Below, piece after piece: positions 1 to 6,669 of a stretch of 9,263 nt of DNA. How positions within the stretch are numbered: position 1 is the stretch's first letter; the number at the start of each line of letters is the position of its first letter. The notes below the pieces were generated by a model. That model was given only the letters and a program-made list of their open reading frames with translations. It did no database searches and was not told the DNA's origin. The position numbers were made by a program, and so were the translations under genes. The DNA comes from Hyphomicrobiales bacterium (GTDB lineage: Bacteria > Pseudomonadota > Alphaproteobacteria > Rhizobiales > OSC116), in NCBI GenBank assembly GCA_013214985.1, contig JABSRY010000060.1, positions 1-9,263 on the forward strand, in the 5' to 3' direction.

Positions 1-1
1 C

Positions 2-67
2 TTCCGAGATCAAGTTACAGATAATTTCCGTATAATATCACATCAAGACTTTCGGGTCTTGGAGTGA
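2..67 (+). CDS. possible 3' end of an upstream gene, cut by the left edge
   Basis: One + frame is open from the left edge to a TGA at 65-67, giving about 21 residues that end in DFRVLE. The other two + frames hit stops early (22-24 and 33-35 region). I do not recognise the peptide, and an open stretch this short can occur by chance. The hairpin at 44-61 lies inside it. If it is real, a gene on the same strand ends only about 200 bases before the regulator, and the region between would be its 3' flank plus the operon's promoter region. Confidence 0.15.
   Translation, partial: FRDQVTDNFRIISHQDFRVLE
44..61. other. short stem-loop, arms CAAGAC/GTCTTG
   Basis: The arms CAAGAC (44-49) and GTCTTG (56-61) are perfect complements. 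A T-G wobble inside leaves a TTCG loop, a stable RNA tetraloop sequence. There is no T-run after it on either strand, so it is not a standard intrinsic terminator. It may be a structured 3' end or leader element, or chance. Confidence 0.35.
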
Positions 68-70
68 GGC

Positions 71-190
71 GTGTATATAGAAATAATATTTAATTATTTA
101 CGCCCAAGAAATTGGTTTAACTTGTTGATGTTTAAGGTATATAATTATTGGTACCTCCTAGAGCAATTGATTTATCCACAACGCTACTAA
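71..190 (+). CDS. doubtful 39-residue ORF, GTG start, no recognised family
   Basis: A GTG at 71 opens a frame of 39 codons ending in TAA at 188-190. A GGAG (61-64) lies six bases upstream and overlaps the stop of the preceding open frame, an arrangement compatible with translational coupling. The predicted peptide is rich in aromatic and large aliphatic residues (seven Tyr, three Phe, two Trp) and contains NYLRPRNWFNLL near its start. That composition is also what AT-rich noncoding DNA gives when translated. It ends two bases before the first palindrome. I see no family resemblance and treat it as a candidate only. It could be a leader peptide, a small membrane-associated protein or nothing. 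Confidence 0.17.
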   Translation: MYIEIIFNYLRPRNWFNLLMFKVYNYWYLLEQLIYPQRY

Positions 191-191
191 A

Positions 192-208
192 TTATAGTAT
201 TACTATAA
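192..208. promoter_or_regulatory. 17-bp palindrome, probable operator 1 of the XRE-cupin regulator
   Basis: The sequence TTATAGTATTACTATAA has perfect 8-base arms around one central base. With flanks it belongs to a 21-bp direct repeat (189-209) that recurs at 234-254 with a single difference, at the central base. Two copies of a perfect palindrome directly upstream of an HTH regulator gene are typical of operators. Binding by the adjacent regulator is inferred. I could not place a convincing sigma-70 promoter here; a TTGATT at 167-172 is too far from the TATAGT at 193-198 (20-base gap). Confidence 0.7.
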
Positions 209-215
209 CCATAAA

Positions 216-224
216 TACTATAGT
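216..224. promoter_or_regulatory. possible degenerate middle operator (half-sites)
   Basis: TACTATAGT between the two full palindromes includes the self-complementary ACTATAGT (217-224). It contains a TACTATA half-site like the right arm of the flanking palindromes, partly overlapped by its reverse complement. Its centre is about 20 bases from operator 1 and about 24 from operator 2. It could be a weaker third site or simply part of an AT-rich promoter, since TATAGT resembles a -10 box. Confidence 0.3.
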
Positions 225-236
225 TTAAATTTGAAA

Positions 237-253
237 TTATAGTAATACTATAA
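237..253. promoter_or_regulatory. 17-bp palindrome, probable operator 2 of the XRE-cupin regulator
   Basis: TTATAGTAATACTATAA differs from the palindrome at 192-208 only at its central base, and the centres are 45 bp apart. It ends 13 bases before the regulator ATG and two bases before the AGAGG ribosome binding site (256-260). A bound protein would therefore sit on or just upstream of the translation start region and could block transcription of the regulator and the operon behind it. Autoregulation is inferred from the position. Confidence 0.7.
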
Positions 254-266
254 CTAGAGGTTTAAA

Positions 267-869
267 ATGGCAGCTGCCAGTGATATTAATAATTGCTTAG
301 ATATTCCTTTAAATGAAAAGTTAAGGGATAGAAGAAAAATGCTTGGTTTGACCATGAAGGTCGTCGCAGAACAAGCGGGGCTTTCAGTCGGTTTTATTTC
401 TCAAATTGAGCGTGGTGTTACAACGCCGTCGCTATCATCACTAACTAGCGTATGTGCTGTATTGCGAGTGGATATAGCAGATTTTCTTAAACAACCGAAA
501 TCGGAACGCGCATTATCAATAGGAAAAGATAGAGAAACATACGCGGTTGGTAAAAACACTCTGTCCTATGAGAGGATATCATCTGCATTTAGTGGACATA
601 CTCTTAACGGTGTTATTATTACCGACCCACCTGGGCACAAAGGCGAAACTAATATTCATGATGGTGAAGAATTATTATATATTTTGGAAGGCGCTCTGAC
701 TATCGAATTGGATGGTATAGAACGTGTTTTGATCGAAGGGGATAGTATTCATTATAAATCGACCCGACCACATAGAAGTTGGAATCATACACACGAAAAT
801 ACAAAAATACTAACTGTATGTACCTTAGATATATTCGGAGAAAACCCATTACACAAAGATCGTAATTAA
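267..869 (+). CDS. XRE-family transcriptional regulator with C-terminal cupin domain
   Basis: This 200-residue DNA-binding protein probably represses or activates the downstream transport and hydrolase genes in response to a small ligand. Residues about 17-75 form an XRE helix-turn-helix (LRDRRKMLGLTM, VVAEQAGLSVGFISQIERG, then PSLSSL). Residues about 115-188 form a cupin_2 barrel (HDGEELLYILEG, then GDSIHYKSTRPHRSWN). The architecture is that of PuuR-type regulators, about 185-200 residues long. In the cupin's first motif the usual HxHxGEE reads NIHDGEE, so the first metal-ligand His is Asn129, while His131, Glu135 and His169 are kept. The start is supported by AGAGG at 256-260, six bases before the ATG. 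Two palindromes lie just upstream. Only 52 bases without a terminator separate it from the binding-protein gene, so it is probably cotranscribed and autoregulated. The ligand is unknown. Confidence 0.9.
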   Translation: MAAASDINNCLDIPLNEKLRDRRKMLGLTMKVVAEQAGLSVGFISQIERGVTTPSLSSLTSVCAVLRVDIADFLKQPKSERALSIGKDRETYAVGKNTLSYERISSAFSGHTLNGVIITDPPGHKGETNIHDGEELLYILEGALTIELDGIERVLIEGDSIHYKSTRPHRSWNHTHENTKILTVCTLDIFGENPLHKDRN

Positions 870-911
870 CTAAAAACAATACTAGAATAACTGGAACAAC
901 CCAAAAAAGAT

Positions 912-915
912 GGAG
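912..915 (+). promoter_or_regulatory. ribosome binding site that sets the binding-protein start
   Basis: GGAG lies six bases before the ATG at 922. It falls inside the codons that an in-frame ATG at 910 would use, and that earlier ATG has no comparable site in front of it. The later start also gives a cleaner signal peptide (MNLNHFKLAI...). Confidence 0.7.
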
Positions 916-921
916 AATAAA

Positions 922-2523
922 ATGAATTTGAATCATTTCAAATTGGCTATAATTGCGGCCACTGCCTTGAGCTCAATTGCAATCACACATGTACACGCTG
1001 AGGGTGTACTTCGATTGAATGAAGTAGCTGTCGGTGAGATTGACCCTGCAAAAGCGTCTGATTATGCTGACTCTATATTGATGTTTAACATATACGACAC
1101 GCTGGTTGTACCCAACCAAGGTAGGGGCGGTTTTGCAGCCCATCTGGCAACGTCATTTGAAGTACAGGATAAGGTCTTTACATTTACATTAAGAGAAGGT
1201 GTAAAATTTCATAGTGGCAATATAATGTCTGCTGAAGATGTTGTATTCTCATTAAATCGTCTAAAATCCATGGGTTTAGGGTTGTCTTACTTATTTGGCG
1301 ATGTTGAGACTATTGAAGCTACTGACGCGAATACAGTTAAATTCACGCTAAATAAGCCATCTGCATCATTTATCGCTTCATTGGTTCGTTTGCCAATTAT
1401 TGATAAAAAAGCTATTATGGCAAATATTGTTAAAAGCGATGAAGACAAAGACGATATGGGCGATTGGGGTGAAAAATATCTTTCGACCAACAGCGCCGGT
1501 ACTGGCGCATATAAAGTTACTTCTCATAACCCACAAGATGAAACGGTAATGCAAAAAAATCCAAATTATTTTTTGGATATTGATAAGGCAGCACCAAGTG
1601 AAGTTCGGTTGCGCTACGGTCTAGAAGCCGCCACGGTAAGAACTTTAATTTCTCAAAACAAACACGACATTTCATCTCAATGGCTACCACCTGAAGTTCT
1701 TAAAGCGCTAGCAAAGGGCGGGTCTCAGTTACTAGTTGAAAAAGGCACACAAGAATTTTATATAAAAATGAACACAGCAAAAGCGCCGTTAGACGATGTT
1801 CACTGTCGTTTGGCCTTATCTAATGCTTTTGATTATAATTCAGTGTTAAAGCTTGTTTCAATTACCGATGATGTTGCAATGGGCAGCGCGGCGACAGGTG
1901 CAATTCCATCAGGTATGCTCGGTGAAAAACCAGAATCAGAAAAATTAGTGCGCAATCTTGATGCCGCTAAAAAACATTTATCCGCTTGTAAATACGATCC
2001 GAAAGACTTTGAAATAAACATTTCGTGGATTTCAGAAGTGCCGCTTGAAGAAAGATTTGCGTTATTAATGCAAGCGAATTTTGCTGAAATTGGTGTTAAA
2101 TCAAAAATCACCAAGATGCCATGGGCTCTTTTTGCTGAACAAGTATCAAAGGCAGAAAACACGCCTCATATTTCACAATTATTTGTTAATGCGGTGACTG
2201 GTGACCCAGACACTTTGTTATTTGGTCAGTATCATTCATCTGTTTCAGGTACATGGCAATCACCCGAACATTTGAAGGATGCGATTGTTGATCAAGCACT
2301 AGAACAAGGCCGCAGTGCCAGTACTATAAAGCTTAGAGAAGCTGCATATAGCAAGTTAAATGAACGTTTGATAGAAATTGCGCCCTCTATCTATGGTTAC
2401 AACGTACAAGCAGTCTTTGCCGCGAGTAATAGAGTTAAAGTACCTGCGCTTAGCGACCCAGAAAAATCATTTGGCTTAGAAGGAATGGGCTTCACCTTCC
2501 GTTTAATGCAAATTAACGAATGA
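922..2523 (+). CDS. ABC transporter periplasmic substrate-binding protein, family 5 (peptide/nickel type)
   Basis: This protein captures the transported solute in the periplasm and delivers it to the permease pair encoded next. From the ATG at 922 it has 533 residues, a normal length for SBP_bac_5 proteins. Residues 1-26 are a Sec signal peptide with a weakly basic start (H5, K7), a hydrophobic core (LAIIAATALSSIAI) and a likely cut after HVHA. There is no lipobox Cys, so it should be a soluble periplasmic protein. The family signature is clear at about 87-113 (FTLREGVKFHSG, then SAEDVVFSLNR), preceded by GEIDPAKASDYADSI. The C-terminal lobe has GDPDTLLFGQYHS, also typical of the family. An in-frame ATG at 910 would add four residues but is less likely. 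Family 5 proteins bind oligopeptides, dipeptides, nickel chelates, opines, glutathione and other solutes. The linked HyuA/HyuB genes point to a cyclic amide or modified amino acid here, which is inference. Confidence 0.92.
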   Translation: MNLNHFKLAIIAATALSSIAITHVHAEGVLRLNEVAVGEIDPAKASDYADSILMFNIYDTLVVPNQGRGGFAAHLATSFEVQDKVFTFTLREGVKFHSGNIMSAEDVVFSLNRLKSMGLGLSYLFGDVETIEATDANTVKFTLNKPSASFIASLVRLPIIDKKAIMANIVKSDEDKDDMGDWGEKYLSTNSAGTGAYKVTSHNPQDETVMQKNPNYFLDIDKAAPSEVRLRYGLEAATVRTLISQNKHDISSQWLPPEVLKALAKGGSQLLVEKGTQEFYIKMNTAKAPLDDVHCRLALSNAFDYNSVLKLVSITDDVAMGSAATGAIPSGMLGEKPESEKLVRNLDAAKKHLSACKYDPKDFEINISWISEVPLEERFALLMQANFAEIGVKSKITKMPWALFAEQVSKAENTPHISQLFVNAVTGDPDTLLFGQYHSSVSGTWQSPEHLKDAIVDQALEQGRSASTIKLREAAYSKLNERLIEIAPSIYGYNVQAVFAASNRVKVPALSDPEKSFGLEGMGFTFRLMQINE

Positions 2524-2531
2524 TTTCGATT

Positions 2532-2559
2532 GCTGCCTTTGGATCCCTACAAAGGTGGC
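2532..2559 (+). promoter_or_regulatory. stem-loop between the binding-protein and permease genes
   Basis: CCTTTG (2536-2541) pairs with CAAAGG (2550-2555) around an 8-base loop. Two G-T wobbles and two G-C pairs extend the stem to 10 pairs (2532-2541 with 2550-2559). It begins nine bases after the binding-protein stop. The following TCTCCTCCTAT is pyrimidine-rich but has no T-run, so it is a poor terminator. In the malE-malF case such an element protects the upstream mRNA and raises binding-protein output over permease; a similar role is inferred here. Confidence 0.5.
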
Positions 2560-2606
2560 TCTCCTCCTATAATGTCATACTATTTTAACAGGCAAGGGCC
2601 GTTATA

Positions 2607-3632
2607 ATGAATTCTGTAGTAAAAATGCTGCTAAAACGAATAGGTACATCTCTTGTCGTTTTAATTGGCGTATCCATGTTAATATTTACGATTGCTAGAG
2701 TGATACCAGGTGACCCAGCACGCATCGCGTTAGGGCCAAATGCGTCGATTGAGCAAATTGATAAACTGCGTGAAAGGCTGCATTTGAATGATAATATTAT
2801 CACACAATATGGCTATTTCATCAAAGACCTTTCTAATGGAAACCTTGGTATATCCTTATACACCAACCGCCCAGTAACGACCGATATTGCCCAGTTTTTA
2901 CCCGCAACGCTTGAACTTGTTATATTTGCAGGATTTTTTATGGTGGCATTTGGCATACCGCTTGGCATTATCGCGGCAAAGTATAAAGATAAATGGCAAG
3001 ATCATAGTGTACGTATATTGGCTTTACTAACTGTTTCTGCACCAAGCTTTGTATGGGCCGTTATTTTAATGTTATTATTTGCATTCTTCTTACCGCTTTT
3101 TCCCGTTGCGGGTCGCATCGATGACCAGCTATTATTACCAGACAATATAACGGGTTTTTTAACTGTCGATGCCCTTATAGATGGTAATTTCACGGTGTTT
3201 GTAAATGCTATTTGGCATATATTACTACCTGCATTTGCGTTGTCTCTATCTGGTATTGGGCAGGCAGCACGGCTGACTCGTGCCAATATGGTCGAAACTT
3301 ATAAAAAACCATATATAGAAATGGCGCAAGCCTTTGGCTTTTCGGCAAAACGTATTGCAACTAAATATGCTTTTAAACCTTCGCTAATTCCATCTTTAAC
3401 CATTATTGGGTTAGATTTTGCGGCCATGCTTGGCAATGCGTTTTTAGTCGAGGCCGTTTTTGCATGGCCTGGTTTGTCTCGCTATGGTGTGCAAGTCATT
3501 TTACGAAAAGACCTAAATGCAATTGTCGGCACCGTATTGGTTATATCGGCTATGTTTTTGGTCGTGAATATCATTGTAGACCTCCTAATCACCTATATTA
3601 ATCCACGTATACGTTTGGCAAAGGGTCAATAA
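2607..3632 (+). CDS. ABC transporter permease, DppB/OppB family
   Basis: This is one of the two inner-membrane permeases of the importer, 341 residues, normal for the family. The N-terminal segment (about 10-32) is followed by the DppB/OppB hallmark ARVIPGDPARIALGP (30-44) and a periplasmic region with NGNLGISL. Further hydrophobic segments lie near 100-123, 134-160, 200-218, 262-283 and 304-328. The cytoplasmic coupling (EAA) loop that docks on an ATPase is about 236-260 (YIEMAQAFGFSAKRIA). The ending is classic: LVEAVFAWPGLSRYG, then VDLLITYINPRIR. AAGGG at 2594-2598 is a modest ribosome binding site eight bases before the ATG. The next permease gene starts two bases after the stop. Confidence 0.93.
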   Translation: MNSVVKMLLKRIGTSLVVLIGVSMLIFTIARVIPGDPARIALGPNASIEQIDKLRERLHLNDNIITQYGYFIKDLSNGNLGISLYTNRPVTTDIAQFLPATLELVIFAGFFMVAFGIPLGIIAAKYKDKWQDHSVRILALLTVSAPSFVWAVILMLLFAFFLPLFPVAGRIDDQLLLPDNITGFLTVDALIDGNFTVFVNAIWHILLPAFALSLSGIGQAARLTRANMVETYKKPYIEMAQAFGFSAKRIATKYAFKPSLIPSLTIIGLDFAAMLGNAFLVEAVFAWPGLSRYGVQVILRKDLNAIVGTVLVISAMFLVVNIIVDLLITYINPRIRLAKGQ

Positions 3633-3634
3633 AC

Positions 3635-4468
3635 ATGAAAAAGATCTTTTATCAATTAACTTCAAACCCGATGTCGTTACTGGGCGTAATTTTGGTATCT
3701 ATTGTTATTCTATCTGCAATATTTGCTGATTTTATTACACCATTTCCAGAACATCGCGGTGCAATTGTTGATTTTTCTAATTTTAACCAACCCCCACATT
3801 GGCCAAATATTTTTGGCACCGATTTAGTTGGCCGCGATTTATTTACGCGCATTATTTATGCATATAGAATTTCACTAATATTAGGCTTTGTTGTGCTTGT
3901 AATATCTGTTCCTATAGGCGTTAGTATTGGCCTTGTTGCAGGTTATATGGGCGGCTGGACAGAGACAATATTAATGCGCATAACCGATGTGTTTTTATCT
4001 ATTCCCCCTTTGGTGCTTGCCATGTCTGTGATGGGCTTATTAGAACCCTCATTATTTAACGGCATGATGGCAGTAACCATTATGTGGTGGCCTTGGTATA
4101 CACGGCTTGTTTACAACCTAACCCGTTCAGAAACGCAAGAGGGTTATGTTCTAGCTGCAGAAATTATTGGCGCCAGTAAGTTTCATATTATCTTTCGTGA
4201 AATATTACCAAACTGTTGGGCATCTATTATTACAAAAATGGCGCTAGATTTAGGCTTTGTAATCTTAATAGCGGCTTCGCTCTCATTTCTTGGTTTGGGT
4301 GTTCAAGCGCCCACACCAGATTTGGGTTCAATGGTCGCAGAAGGCGGTAATTATTTACCCGATAGCTGGTGGCTAGTTATATTTCCAGCGCTTGCAATTT
4401 TAATTGCAGTATTTGGGTTCAATTTATTGGGCGATGCTTTGCGTGAAATACTCGGAGGTGAAGAATGA
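3635..4468 (+). CDS. ABC transporter permease, DppC/OppC family
   Basis: This is the second inner-membrane permease, partner of the DppB-like protein, 277 residues. After an N-terminal membrane helix (about 13-33) comes the DppC/OppC signature FGTDLVGRDLFTRIIYAYR (60-78). Further hydrophobic segments are near 80-103, 115-135, 201-222 and 245-267. The coupling loop is about 171-193 (YVLAAEIIGASKFHIIFRE). LSFLGLGVQAPTPDLGSMVAEG-type sequence (216-237) and the FGFNLLGDALRE ending are diagnostic of the family. It starts two bases after the dppB-like stop with AAGGG (3621-3625) upstream. Its TGA overlaps the next gene's ATG in an ATGA, implying coupled translation. Confidence 0.93.
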   Translation: MKKIFYQLTSNPMSLLGVILVSIVILSAIFADFITPFPEHRGAIVDFSNFNQPPHWPNIFGTDLVGRDLFTRIIYAYRISLILGFVVLVISVPIGVSIGLVAGYMGGWTETILMRITDVFLSIPPLVLAMSVMGLLEPSLFNGMMAVTIMWWPWYTRLVYNLTRSETQEGYVLAAEIIGASKFHIIFREILPNCWASIITKMALDLGFVILIAASLSFLGLGVQAPTPDLGSMVAEGGNYLPDSWWLVIFPALAILIAVFGFNLLGDALREILGGEE

Positions 4469-5355
4469 ATAACCCATTATTGAAAATTACAAATTTGGAA
4501 CTAGGGTTTAATACCTTTCAAGGCGAGCATAAAATCTTACATGGGCTAAATATCCATATCAAAGCTGGCGAGCGCGTTGCATTAGTTGGCGAATCTGGTT
4601 CTGGAAAATCGGTGACGGCTCGAATAATTTTAGGCATGTTTGATGAATTAACATCTGCAAATTTTTCGGGTGATATTTTATTCAACGAGCAGCGGTTAGA
4701 TTTAATGACTAAAGCACAAAAACACAGCTTACGTGGCAAAGAAATATCAATGATTTTTCAAGACCCGACTTCGTCGTTAAACCCAACTTTTAAAATCGGC
4801 CAACAATTTTATGAAGTTCTAAGAACCGCCAACCCCAAAATCAAAAAACAAGCAGCAAATAAAATTGCAATCGATTGGTTGCATAAAGTAGCAATAACCG
4901 ACGCCGACCGAGTGTTGAACAGTTATGCGTTTCAATTATCAGGGGGTATGAACCAAAGAGTGATGATCGCAATGGCTTTGGTAAATAAACCATCCTTATT
5001 ATTAGCAGATGAGCCAGGCACCGCGCTTGATGTTACAGTACAGGCGCAGACTCTAAACTTAATGCGAGAACTTGTTACTCAAGAAAATACGGCTGTATTA
5101 TTTATATCTCATAATTTGGGTGTGGTTAGAGAGTTCGCAGACAGAGTTTATATAATTTATAAAGGCCGCATTGTCGAACAAGGCAAAACGCATGATATTT
5201 TTGACAATCCTCAACACCCATATACTCAGGCATTAATGGCGGCAGTGCCACGCATTACAGGTGGAGGAATTCCAGAAATAGACGATACGTCTGAGCGATA
5301 TTATGATCCTATTTTTATCCATAAGGGTGGGGAAGAAATAGGAGATCCTGTATGA
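4465..5355 (+). CDS. ABC transporter ATP-binding protein, DppD/OppD family
   Basis: This is the first of two ATPases that power import, at the cytoplasmic face, 296 residues. Visible motifs are Walker A GESGSGKS (42-49), Q-loop Gln99 in FQDPTSSLNP, signature LSGGMNQR (158-165), Walker B LLLADEP (178-184, catalytic Glu183) and the H-loop His216. HPYTQALMAAVPR (251-263) marks the oligopeptide/dipeptide transporter C-terminal region. After it, residues 264-296 are charged and contain no Cys, so the cysteine cluster of some DppD/OppD proteins, which can bind an iron-sulfur centre, is absent. The D-loop neighbourhood reads EPGTALDV rather than the commoner EPTTALDV. GGAGGT (4454-4459) five bases upstream is the strongest ribosome binding site here. 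It overlaps both neighbours by ATGA. Confidence 0.94.
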   Translation: MNNPLLKITNLELGFNTFQGEHKILHGLNIHIKAGERVALVGESGSGKSVTARIILGMFDELTSANFSGDILFNEQRLDLMTKAQKHSLRGKEISMIFQDPTSSLNPTFKIGQQFYEVLRTANPKIKKQAANKIAIDWLHKVAITDADRVLNSYAFQLSGGMNQRVMIAMALVNKPSLLLADEPGTALDVTVQAQTLNLMRELVTQENTAVLFISHNLGVVREFADRVYIIYKGRIVEQGKTHDIFDNPQHPYTQALMAAVPRITGGGIPEIDDTSERYYDPIFIHKGGEEIGDPV

Positions 5356-6167
5356 ATAATACAATTTTATTTGCAAAAAATATCAATAAAGTTTTTGGAA
5401 AAGGTAAAGACACTGTTCAAGCGTTATCTGACGTGACTTTTGGCTTGCAGCAAGGTGAATGTTTAGCGATAGTTGGAGAATCTGGATCAGGAAAATCAAC
5501 CATTGCTAATGTGATTTTGGGGATATTTCCGCCGACATCTGGCGAAATTACTTTTTTAAATGAAAAGCTTTTACCAGAGCGCAGCCTAATGCTCAAAAAA
5601 CAAATACAATTTGTGCAACAAAACCCACTATCCGCATTAAACCCAAAAAAAACCATTGGCGCATCCATAAAGCTAGCTTTAGACGTACATAATATTGGTG
5701 ATAAATCTGATAGAGGTCAAATTATTGACACTTTATTGCTTGAAGTTGGGTTGCCAATCGAATTTAAACATCGGCTCCCTGCAGCATTATCAGGTGGGCA
5801 ACGCCAAAGGGTGAGTATTGCCCGCGCATTAGCGTGTGAACCAAAAATAATCGTATTAGATGAACCTACATCGGCATTGGATGTTTTGGTACAGGCACGT
5901 ATTTTAAACTTGTTAAATAAGCTGCGTAAAGAGCGCGGCATTTCATATATTTTCATTACTCATGATTTGGCGGTCGTCCGTAATATCGCCAATAATGTAT
6001 GTGTGTTTAACCAAGGGAAGATAGTCGAATATGCCACAACGGATGTGATTTTCAACAATCCAAAACAGCAATATACGCGGCAACTAATTTCAGCAATTCC
6101 AGTCATTGATAAAAGTGAACAAATTTTAAGAAACAAACTAAGCGAGGCACATAATGCACAATTCTAA
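5352..6167 (+). CDS. ABC transporter ATP-binding protein, DppF/OppF family
   Basis: This is the second ATPase, expected to form the nucleotide-binding heterodimer with the DppD-like protein. It has 271 residues, toward the short end for DppF proteins. Motifs are Walker A GESGSGKS (42-49), Q-loop around Gln90 in VQQNPLSALNP, signature LSGGQRQR (146-153), Walker B IIVLDEP (166-172) with TSALDV after it, and H-loop His204. The C-terminal tail (NNPKQQYTRQLISAIP, 235-250) matches the family's short transporter-specific tail and has no Cys. AGGAG (5340-5344) lies seven bases upstream of the ATG. The last 14 bases overlap the GAF gene, suggesting the two are translated together. Confidence 0.94.
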   Translation: MNNTILFAKNINKVFGKGKDTVQALSDVTFGLQQGECLAIVGESGSGKSTIANVILGIFPPTSGEITFLNEKLLPERSLMLKKQIQFVQQNPLSALNPKKTIGASIKLALDVHNIGDKSDRGQIIDTLLLEVGLPIEFKHRLPAALSGGQRQRVSIARALACEPKIIVLDEPTSALDVLVQARILNLLNKLRKERGISYIFITHDLAVVRNIANNVCVFNQGKIVEYATTDVIFNNPKQQYTRQLISAIPVIDKSEQILRNKLSEAHNAQF

Positions 6168-6669
6168 CATTACGCATCATTTACTAAATAAAATATCAGA
6201 AAAAATTAGCGTTAATGCATTGTTTGAAGAATTCTATCAGCAATCGGCTTCGGTAATAGATGTTAAAATATTCACCATTACAAAATTTGAAGAGAATAGC
6301 ACAATTGCAAGCCGCATCTATACGAATATACCAGAAAGTTACCCCACATTTGGTACCAAACCCGTTACCGAAGATTATTGGAGCGAACAAGTTCTAAATA
6401 ACCAAAAATCCTTTATCTCGAATAGCATTGAAGAAATTGCCGATGTATTCCCTGATTATGAATTGATTGAAACTTTAGGTTGTGGCTCTTGTATTAACGT
6501 ACCGATCATTATCAACGACCAAGTTTTAGCGACTTTAAATTGTTTGAATACGAAAGATTTTTACCAAGAGACACAGATTGAAAAAGTGAAATCATTAATT
6601 CATGGTGCAACTATTTGTTATTTGTACAACGAATTAAATAATAAAAGAGGAATAAATGATGGCAGATAA
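6154..6669 (+). CDS. small stand-alone GAF-domain protein
   Basis: The 171-residue protein appears to be a single GAF domain with no attached kinase, cyclase or DNA-binding output. A helical N-terminus (about 1-35) leads into strands around 35-60 (RIYTNIPESYPTFGTKP, 54-70), then a WSEQV segment and IEEIADVFPDYELIETLG. The domain core follows at 110-131 (CGSC, INVPIIINDQVLATLN), as in GAF proteins whose core reads S-x-x-x-VP. Cys110 and Cys113 form a CxxC, with further Cys at 130 and 155. The cysteine arrangement is not clearly that of the free methionine sulfoxide reductase GAF enzymes. GAGG (6144-6147) precedes the ATG by six bases. It overlaps the upstream ATPase gene and downstream hyuA by 14 bases each. 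Ligand sensing or a subunit role for the hydrolase is inferred from context. Confidence 0.8.
   Translation: MHNSNITHHLLNKISEKISVNALFEEFYQQSASVIDVKIFTITKFEENSTIASRIYTNIPESYPTFGTKPVTEDYWSEQVLNNQKSFISNSIEEIADVFPDYELIETLGCGSCINVPIIINDQVLATLNCLNTKDFYQETQIEKVKSLIHGATICYLYNELNNKRGINDGR

Noticed and set aside
44..61. Hairpin considered as an intrinsic terminator of an upstream gene.
   Set aside because: No T-run follows the stem on either strand, so it is listed only as a structural element.
153..159. Reverse-strand AGGAGGT, a perfect Shine-Dalgarno-like sequence pointing leftward.
   Set aside because: No start codon lies at a usable distance after it on the minus strand, and no minus-strand ORF of interest follows.
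172..180. TTATCCACA, a perfect match to the DnaA-box consensus, near AT-rich repeats, raising the idea of a replication origin.
   Set aside because: It is a single box, with no further clear boxes or origin-type gene nearby. A 9-mer match in AT-rich DNA is not rare, and the adjacent palindromes are better explained as operators.
189..254. The 21-bp direct repeat considered as transposon or integration-site repeats.
   Set aside because: Both copies are symmetrical and lie together in a promoter region beside an HTH regulator. There is no transposase, integrase or target duplication in the window.
910..921. Upstream ATG that would add MENK to the binding protein.
   Set aside because: The GGAG site at 912-915 lies within those codons and serves the ATG at 922, which also gives a normal signal peptide.
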